Made by a program: the position numbers and the translations under genes. 64,000 nucleotides of DNA, taken from NCBI GenBank assembly GCA_012931725.1, contig CM022946.1:133945165-134009164 (forward strand), read 5' to 3'. Below the pieces are notes generated by a model that saw nothing but the letters and a program-made list of their open reading frames with translations, ran no database searches and was not told where the DNA came from. The stretch is from Litsea cubeba (Eukaryota > Streptophyta > Magnoliopsida > Laurales > Lauraceae). This document shows, one piece after another, positions 56,435 to 64,000 of this stretch (position 1 is the stretch's first letter; the number at the start of each line of letters is the position of its first letter).

Positions 56435-57486
56435 AATGCCCCCTCGAGGTACAGCGACGAGTTGCTTAACTTTTGTAATTAATGTGCCTCGAAGAGATTT
56501 TTGCAGGAGAGCCTGTGACTGGACCAAGAGTCTTTGAGCAGTCTTTCTTTTTGGTATTTGTAGCCTTTTGAGCTTCCAGGGGAATTTTATGGTAGTGAAA
56601 GGGATCACGTACCATCTCTAGGCAAAGTTTTGAAGATGACATCAGGGATGTGGATTTGGGTTTTGACCTTATGACCTAATAGGCTGTATGTGGCAGGTTA
56701 GGGGGTCGGGTTTGGTATTGACCGTGTGACCCAACAAGCTGTATGTGGAATGTTGGGGGATCAATTTTGGTTTTCATCTTGTGACCTAACAGGCTGTATG
56801 TGGCAAGTTAGGGGATCAGGTTTTCGTTTTTGGTTTTGGTCTTGTGACCTAACAGGCTGTATGTGGCAAGTTAGGGGGCCAGGATTTGGTTTGGATTTTT
56901 GTGGAATGTCAATTTCAAGATTTTGGCTTAATTTGGTAGATGAGGCTGGATGGTTTGATTTTTGGAAGCTCATGGAGCTTGGAATTTTCTTTGTATGGTC
57001 CAATCAACTCAAAAGAGGCATGGAACCATTTTTGTATACTCTTGGTAAGAGGGATTTCTCTTTGACTAAAAGCCAAAAAAAAAAAAATTTAAGTTCCTAG
57101 GTGGTCAAACCTGGCTCATATGGGCTAACCCATGGGACCTTAAGCTTTTGAAATGACTTAGATCTCATATGGTGTCATTTTTGTAAAGAATATCCAAAAA
57201 TATCTCCTTTGGATAGAGAATATCTAAGAATATCTTTACTTGGAAAGAATCTCTCATGTTCCCTTTATTTGGGGACAGAATATCTCAAGATATCTTTCTT
57301 TTGGGAAGGAATCCTTCATGGATCCTATCTTTTGGGAGAAAATCTCTCATTGATTTCTTTTTGGGAGAGAATCCCTCAAGATATCTTTCTTTTGGGAAAG
57401 AATCTTTCTAATCTCTTTCTTTTGGTAAGGTTACTAATTAGTAGCACTTACCTCTTTCTTCTTTCCTTCTTTCGTTTGCTTTCTTC
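56435..57486 (-). other. Element D polypurine tract and 3' UTR
   Basis: The polypurine tract GAGGGGG on the minus strand is at 56439-56445. Next come single-copy sequence, the 55-66 bp repeats (about 56655-56890) and the 40-45 bp repeats upstream of the antisense promoter (about 57185-57430). No coding sequence seen. Confidence 0.8.
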
Positions 57487-57494
57487 TATAAAAG
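57487..57494 (+). promoter_or_regulatory. TATA box of the antisense gene, element D
   Basis: TATAAAAG, 132 bases before the ATG at 57619; the third conserved copy of this promoter. Confidence 0.6.
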
Positions 57495-57618
57495 CAATGA
57501 GGGGGTTGGATCTCTTGCTCTTATTACTTTCTTTTGCAACAATCCCAAAAGGGCTTCAAGACCAAGAGTTCTTCTTCTTCTTCAAGATCTTTAAGACTTT
57601 TCTTCTTCTTCTCCATTA

Positions 57619-58104
57619 ATGGCTTCAAGTAAGTTCCCTTTTTCAAGAAAACCCCATTGTAGGAAAAAAAAAGTTCTTTCTTTTTTTTTGTTTCTTTCTT
57701 TTCTTTTCTTCTTTTTTTTTTCTTTTCCATGTGTTTGCTTCTTTTTTCTTCACACTTTTTTTTCTGCTTTCTTCTTCCTTTTTTTTTTGCATGTCTTTTT
57801 TTTTTTTGTGGGCCGTACGGACAGATCCGTACGGATCTGGCCGTACGGCCACGTGGCCTGTGGGCCAGCCCCTTTTTTCTTTCTCTTTTTTTTTTGTTTT
57901 CTTTCCCCTTTTTTTTTTGAGAAAGTTTCTTTTCTTTTTTCTTTTTTTTTTTGTTTTCTTTCTCCCTCTTTTTTTTTAGAAAGTTTTCTTTTTCTTCTTT
58001 TTTTTTTTTTGCTCATCATAATAATGCCCCTTTTTTTTTGCAAACCTAGATGTTCATGCATGCATTCTATTGTAAATTAAATTTGTAGCATGATGTGATA
58101 GCAT
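57619..58104 (+). pseudogene. Antisense gene of element D: exon 1 and part of intron 1
   Basis: Exon 1 is ATGGCTTCAA (57619-57628), followed by the donor GTAAGT, identical to A and B. The intron (poly-T/C tracts, palindrome cluster at about 57811-57855) is cut at 58104 by copia F. The main exons, if present, lie beyond F. Confidence 0.65.
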
Positions 58105-60115
58105 TGTTGGGATTGGTGTATGCCCTAAAGCCCACTAGCTGCACTCTCATCTTTTGTTACTGGATATTTACTGGTTATTTAATAAAAAGACTCTTTTATG
58201 CTTAAACATGTATATATGTATGGTTGTGTAAGGCCCATTGTTTCTAGTAAATGAATTAGGTGTGTAGTGTCTACACACAGATAGGTCTAATTCATGGACA
58301 CTGGAAACATCATATTTGTTCATAACTGAAAGATGGAGCTGGGCACTTCATCTTGGTAGAAGTTATAATGAGAGACTCTCCTGTATTCAGGGTGACTTAC
58401 CTAAGTCATGGGAGGGCTTTCCCGGATTCATCTCATTAGTGCATATGCTATGCATTGAACAGGACCATGGTAGGTGTGATCTCTAAAATAGTACTATCAC
58501 AGAAAGAGATCAAGTCACCTCATGCTACTAAGTGACCGGTGCTCTTAATCTTGAGCATTTGTGGATGAACTGACGAAGTCAAGTTCTTGTGCTTTAATTC
58601 ACTATGGGTGAGATTCTTTTCATGGGTCAACAGCTCTGTGTTTTGGGTACTCGGACTTGATCAGTTGGGACGTGCAAATGCAATATATAATCTATGCCAT
58701 CTGATGATGGAATAATCGTCCCCTTAGAATTATCCGATTGATCATCAAAATCTAAGATCTTAGTATATGGATGTTCCATATGGATATTGAACTTGTGGGT
58801 CGCTCCCTGGATCAAGAGAATGATATTCGAATGATGATTATGTCAAGGATATGAAGTTCTAAGGTTTAGATATAATCGGGAAGGTTGATAGTACATGTGA
58901 TAACCTGACTCGATTATGGATGTTACATAGAGGGGCATTCAGGTCATTACACTTAGTAGGTCGAAGACAACCGTCATTTTATGACGAGCTTATTATATTA
59001 TATATTTGTCCTTGGAGTTCAACCATAACTCTTTAGTGGAATGAGTTAAGGTTAAAATGGTCTTTATGTTGCTATGGGTTTAGCATGGACATTTTGGTCA
59101 TTTTGGGAGCCAATGGCAAATATATCATTTGGTCCCTTCTCTAGTCACTTTCCAAGATTGGCATGGTTTCCTAAAATGTTTAAATAACATTTGGATGAAT
59201 TATTTTAGTGGAAAAATAATTTTGAGTTTAAATTCAAATAGGCCTTTGATGGCATACATGAATTTAACTCTAGATAAATTGTATGTGGGCCATGGTGTGC
59301 ATTAATATGTGGGACGTCCATAATAGGATTTCCATGGGTAAGGTTTCCAACTTTGAGTAGGACTCTCTACTTGGAAAGTTGGACTCCTCTTTGGATTAGT
59401 ATTCCTATGAGATAGTTTCCTTTTTGGATTAGGAACTTAAAATTAGTAAGTGTTCTACAACTAGGATTACTAATTGCATGGAAAGTTCCTTTTAGTTTCC
59501 TTTTCTAATTGGAGTGTTTCTTAAAGGAAATAAGTCTTTCCTTTTTGGACATCAATGAGAATTAGGAGAGATAAACTTTATGGGAAAGTTTTCCTCAAAG
59601 TTTCTATAAAAGAAACTACATGCCCCTTGGACGTCCATAACAAGAAAGTGTGCAAGAGTGCTTCCACACGTCCAGCCCTTTGGAGGTTCTCTTCTTGATA
59701 GTTGAGAGCTTAAGGTCTGAGATTTTTCCTTGGAGAAATACTTCTTGATTCCTAGATTAAGATCCCACCATCTTAGCCAATCAGATTTGGAAGTGAGATA
59801 GAGGAGAAGATCAAAGGCAATACTAGTGCAGGAAAATTCCAGCAACTTGTTTGCAAATGGCAAGTCTGAGTTCGGGCCTTTGGATATATTTTTTCAGAGA
59901 TTTGAAGTCTACAAATCTTCGAGGTATGAGTCTTCTTCATTCTCCTTTAATTATACACTTGTTGATCATGATTTAATGGAGTTTCTATGCGATTCTTTAT
60001 GGCTGATTTCCGCTGCATAGTGCAGAAATTAGATTTTTTAAAATCTGTCATGCTTTGCATCAGCCATAGTAGTCTCTTTATGAGAAGTTTCAGATCTGAA
60101 TCGCGGTTTCTTTCA
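58105..60115 (+). repeat. 5' LTR of element F (2,011 bp)
   Basis: Starts TGTTGGGATT and ends TTTCTTTCA directly before the primer site. TATAAAAG at 59605-59612 is the probable promoter. Confidence 0.88.
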
Positions 60116-60116
60116 G

Positions 60117-60129
60117 TGGTATCAGAGCC
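60117..60129 (+). other. Primer-binding site of element F (initiator-Met tRNA)
   Basis: TGGTATCAGAGCC one base after the LTR end. Confidence 0.92.
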
Positions 60130-61796
60130 ACTCCATGTGAAATCATGATCCCATGTTGTGTATAATTAATCCTAGATTGATTATGGGTATGGTGGCACCC
60201 TATTAAAGTTATATTGTGATGCCTGTTGTGTGCAAGTTTCATTAACATTGCTGGAATTTATTTTCCAGATTTGTTTAATGATACACATAGTGAGTTTGCA
60301 TGCACTAACCTCTTTGTTTGCAGCCATGTATTGCATCCTTGATGGTTCGCATGATTGTTATGTGGATTTGGATGTTTTTTAATTAGTTGGAAAGTGTACG
60401 ATTGCGCGGTTAGCAATCATAGGAAGTTGTAAAGTTTCCTTAATTTTATTCCAACTAGTCTTGATGTAAGCTTTCTTGAAAAGCATAGGAATCTCTAATG
60501 TAATTTTGGTTTTGTTTCGAGACAAGAAGGTTGCAAGAAATTGGAGTCCTTGGAGATGAAGGAGTCAAGACTTCTAGATGCATGAGGAGTCCTAATTCGA
60601 TTAGGATTTGAAATCCTAAGAACAGGGAGCCATCAAGGAATGCATATTTTTATTTGCTTTTATATATGGAATGCATGGTTGAATGCTTTATATAATTGCT
60701 ATAATTGTCACCTAGAAACATGGCCACCATTAGGTTCTAAAATTGGCATCTTTATTGTATTAGATTGTTTTTAGTTTGGCAAATTGTTTTAAACGGAACT
60801 TAGACCAGCACCTTCTATTTGTCTAAGGTTTAAAATTGGATAGGGTTTAGTTTATCTTGGTACCCTTGGTTTCCAAAGAAGGCTAAACTAAAATCTAATT
60901 AGATGATACCTATGGGTTTTCATAACCCAAGACAGTTTTTTGACTCTATGAAGGGATTTGCTCAAATGTTTTAAAGCAAAGGTTATTTGATCTTAAGATG
61001 ACTTAAGTCATAAATTTAATTAACCAAGTTTGCTAGATTTAAAAAGAGCTTTTGAGTAAAGCAATGTAAAGGTCAAAAAGTATAAACCCTAGCGATAAAT
61101 AATCAAGTGGGAGAGGGGTTTTAGGAAAGACCCCACGGCCTTCCATTTTCGGTTCATGTTATCTCATTAAAGTGTTAGTGGGAACGGCCATCCCTTCGGT
61201 GGAGTTCTTTAACTAAAGACCGCTTTGATGGGTTAATGGGTGAACTAATGTGAATATTCGTAATGAGGTGTTAGTAGGAGCGGCCATCCCTTCGGTGGAG
61301 TTCTTTACTAAAGATCACTTCTATAGAATGTCAATGAAGTGTTGGTGGGAGCGGCCATCCCTTCGGTGGAGCTCTTTACTAAAGTTCACTTCTAGGAAGG
61401 ATAAAAGTCTCTTCCCTTCGGAAGACTTAATCATAGACATTCTGGGAATTTCATAAGAGATGGTTATACACTTGACATAAGACGGTGATGACCTCTCCTT
61501 AGGAGTTAAGGGTTATTTGTCATATGAGGACAAACCAATCAGTGATTGGACTACCACTGGATGTGTGTCCAGATAGTGATAATCCAAATAAGTCTGCCTT
61601 AATTCAACGTGACTGTAGGCTCGGCCATCCCTTCGATGGAGGGTCTATGAGGAGGTTGAAACACCGATACATTATGATTGGGGTTGAATAATGTAAAAAG
61701 TTTTTGTGCTTTGTTTTTCCTTTTATAACAAGCACCATATGCATATTACATATATACTGCATGTCTAATTATAAACCGTTTTATATCCAGAAAGAG
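60130..61796 (+). other. Element F leader with CGGCCATCCCTTCGGTGGAG repeats
   Basis: About 1.67 kb without a gene. Four copies of CGGCCATCCCTTCGGTGGAG lie at 61185, 61281, 61352 and 61622 (the last with one change), each of the first three within a longer unit ending TTCTTTACTAAAG. CCA and TGG can pair around a UUCG loop. Confidence 0.7.
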
Positions 61797-64000
61797 ATGG
61801 GTAATGACTCTTTTAGTCCGTTGATGTGCATTCTTCGTGAGAACAAACTGACTGGCCCTAACTACGTAGATTGGAAGAGAAATCTTGACATAGTACTCAC
61901 TGCTGAGGAGTACAAGTATGTCTTGCTGGAAAACTGTCCCGATATTGATGCTAATTCTACTGATGACCAGTGAGAGGCTGAAAGGAAATGGAAGAAAGCG
62001 AACAGCATGGCTAAATGCTACATGCTCGCTTCCATGTCCAACGTGTTGCAAACACAGCACGAGCAAATGGACACAGCCTATGAAATCATGATGTCCTTGT
62101 CTGAGATGTTTGCAGACAAGAGCAGGCTAGCTAGGCAAGCTGCTATAAGGACTATCATGAATGCTAGGACGGCTGAGGGAACACCTGTCAGAGAGCATAT
62201 GCTCAAGCTGATAGATTGTTTCAATGAAGCTGAGATTCTAGGGGCTGAGATTGATGCAGGGAGTCAGACTGACATGATTCTCGAAACTTTGCCGGAATCT
62301 TTCAATCAGTTCAAGCTCAATTTCAATATGAGCAAGATGGACATGACTCTACCTGAGTTAATGAAAGAACTCCAGGCGGCAGAGGCCATCATGAAGGCCA
62401 AAGCCCAAGCTCATTTTTTCCAGTCTTCCTCTAAACTGAACCCGAAAGGGAAGAAGTCCAAGAAGAAGCAGAATAAGGGAAAAGGGCAGAAAAAGGACAA
62501 TGCTGGTAATAAGAAGGACAAGGGTACAGATGGAAAGCCCAAAGGGAAATGCTTCAAGTGTGGCCTCAAAGGTCATTGGAAGAAAGATTGTCCCAAGTTC
62601 CTGGCCTCAGTTAAGAAAGGTACATCTTTTTCATACTACATTGAAACTTGCCTAGTGGTTGATTCTACTGACTCATGGATAGTAGACTCAGGAGCCACTA
62701 ATCATATCTGCAATTCATTGCAGGGGTTTCAGATAATGCAGAGAATTGAGAAAGGAGAGTTTGCCTTTAGAGTCGGAACTGGAGCTAAAGTTTGGGCAGT
62801 TGCAGTAGGAGTTGTTACCTTACATTTTCCATGTAATAGGTTATTAGTTTTAAATAATGTTTTCTATGTTCCGGACATGAGGAAGAATTTAATTTCAGTT
62901 TCCAGATTAATTGAATTTAATTATTCAGTTTCTTTCCATTCTGGTATTGATATCAGTAGAGATGGAAATATTATATGTTCCGGTAGAATACATGATAACT
63001 TATTTTATATATATCCTATTGCTCCCACACTGCATAATGTACAACAAGAAAACTCAACTTCCCTTAAGAGGAAGGTATCTTCAATCAATGACACATATCT
63101 TTGGCACTTACGTTTGGGTCACATTAACCTAAAACGGATTCAGAGGTTGGTAGAAGATGGGCCCTTAAGCTCATTAGATTTCGAACCTTTTCCTCAGTGC
63201 GAATCTTGTCTCAAGGGAAAGATGACCAAACGGTCATTCTCTGGAAAGGGACTAATGTTAAAGGAGTTGTTAGAATTGATTCACACTGATGTGTGTGGTC
63301 CTATGAACAAACCGGCTCGAGGAGGGTATGAGTATTACATCACCTTCACCGATGATTACTCTAGATATGGATATGTATACCTAATGCGACGCAAGTCTGA
63401 GGCGTTTGATAAGTTCAAACAATTCAAGGCTGAGGCGGAGCTACAACTAGGAAAACATATCAAAGCCCTTCGATCTGATCGAGGTGGCGAGTACCTCCTG
63501 GGTGAGTTCAAGGAGTACCTCACACAACATGGGATTGTGTCTCAGTTGTCTGCACCGGGTACACCCCAGCAAATGGTGTAGCAGAGAGAAGAAACCGTAC
63601 CCTTCTTGATATGGTAAGGTCCATGATGAGTCATGCAACCCTACCTATATCTTTTTGGGGATATGCCCTAGAAGCAGCAGCATACATTCTAAATCTGGTA
63701 CCTTCTAAATCAGTACCTAGGACACCCCAAGAAATGTGGACAGGTCGAAAACCTAGTTTAAGACATATTCACATTTGGGGTTGTCCAGCCTATGTACTGA
63801 ATGATAAAGCTACCAAGCTAGAACCCAGATCGGAAATGTGCTACTTCATTGGGTATCCTAAGGGAACGAGAGGTGGCATCTTTTATCATCCAAAGGAGCA
63901 AAAAGTGCTCATCAGCACTCATGCTAGGTACTTGGAGGATGATTGTATGATGCACCAAGAGCTTAGTTGTAAAGAAACCCTTGAGGAGATTCTTCCGAGA
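61797..64000 (+). pseudogene. Copia gag-pol of element F, nonsense and frameshift, 3' end off window
   Basis: ATG at 61797. TGA at 61971-61973 interrupts Gag after DDQ; the same frame continues with Gag (to about 62420), a Lys-rich stretch, zinc knuckle CFKCGLKGHWKKDC (about 62550-62590), protease DSGATNH (about 62685), GAG-pre-integrase WHLRLGHI and integrase (HTDVCGP, DDYSR, RSDRGGEY). At about 63570 one base is missing in an A run: the frame stops at 63581, while integrase homology (NGVAERRNRT, then GYALEAAAYI) resumes one frame over from 63572 to the window end. RT lies beyond the window. Confidence 0.88.

Larger units (their letters stand above)
53849..58104 (-). mobile_element. Element D: 3' end of a fourth A/B/C-family element, interrupted by copia F
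   Basis: The 3' LTR, polypurine tract and 3' UTR with the antisense promoter and exon 1 are present, reading leftward. At 58104 homology with intron 1 of the antisense gene stops at the F LTR. Flank GTGCT (53844-53848) is the predicted TSD. Confidence 0.85.
58105..64000 (+). mobile_element. Element F: Ty1/copia retrotransposon, 3' part outside the window
   Basis: 5' LTR 58105-60115, initiator-Met primer site, long leader, gag-pol. Inserted in intron 1 of the D antisense gene; AGCAT (58100-58104) is the expected TSD. The LTR start, with TATGCCCTA, and the gag style recall Angela-type copia elements, a tentative assignment. Confidence 0.88.

Overview
This window is nuclear plant DNA made almost entirely of nested LTR retrotransposons. 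Evidence: Ty3/gypsy polyproteins with the extra archaeal-type RNase H typical of the plant Tat lineage, Ty1/copia polyproteins primed by initiator-Met tRNA, long LTRs with TATA boxes, GT-AG introns, and many C-to-T nonsense changes of the kind left by DNA methylation. A flowering plant with a large genome is the best guess; I cannot name the species. I see no host single-copy gene, rRNA gene, CRISPR array or organellar DNA.

Layout, resolved from LTR ends, target-site duplications (TSDs) and homologous breakpoints. Element A (Tat-type, +) enters from the left edge with its leader, a fused gag-RT-RNaseH-integrase frame (530-6925) and a 3' region to 13793. Element B, a close relative, lies inside the A 3' UTR at 13794-33545, bounded by its own two LTRs and a perfect 5-bp TSD (CACAC). 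A resumes at 33551 with its polypurine tract and ends with its own 3' LTR at 33840-36310. A in turn sits in the gag gene of element C, a third family member on the minus strand (gag 36311-38445, leader to 40354, 5' LTR from 40355). The C LTR is split by copia element G (41760-49039, TSD TGTCA), which has an intact 1,619-residue polyprotein, and ends at 50190. C sits in the gag of E, an unrelated Tat-like element on the minus strand (50191-52836). E lies against or inside an old copia relic H (52852-about 53330). Further right, D, a fourth member of the A/B/C family on the minus strand, starts at 53849 with its 3' LTR. Its 3' region is cut at 58104 by copia element F (+), which runs off the right edge.

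The notable biology is in the A/B/C/D family. Intact length would be about 23 kb, comparable to the giant Ogre/Tat elements. Between integrase and 3' LTR it carries a complete-looking gene on the opposite strand. That gene has a TATA box, a start codon in a tiny first exon, four GT-AG introns all in phase 1, and about 1,224 codons encoding a plant-mobile-domain-like region, an acidic/basic linker and a C-terminal coiled coil. Exon boundaries agree between A and B; the promoter and exon 1 are also preserved in D. Copies A and B further carry complementary in-frame deletions: A lost the zinc knuckle and protease (2,646 bp), B lost RT, RNase H and most of integrase (3,264 bp). The family also has a repeated paired-hairpin leader element, a splice acceptor just before gag, GC-rich palindromes in U3 and a minisatellite motif shared by the LTR and the 3' UTR.
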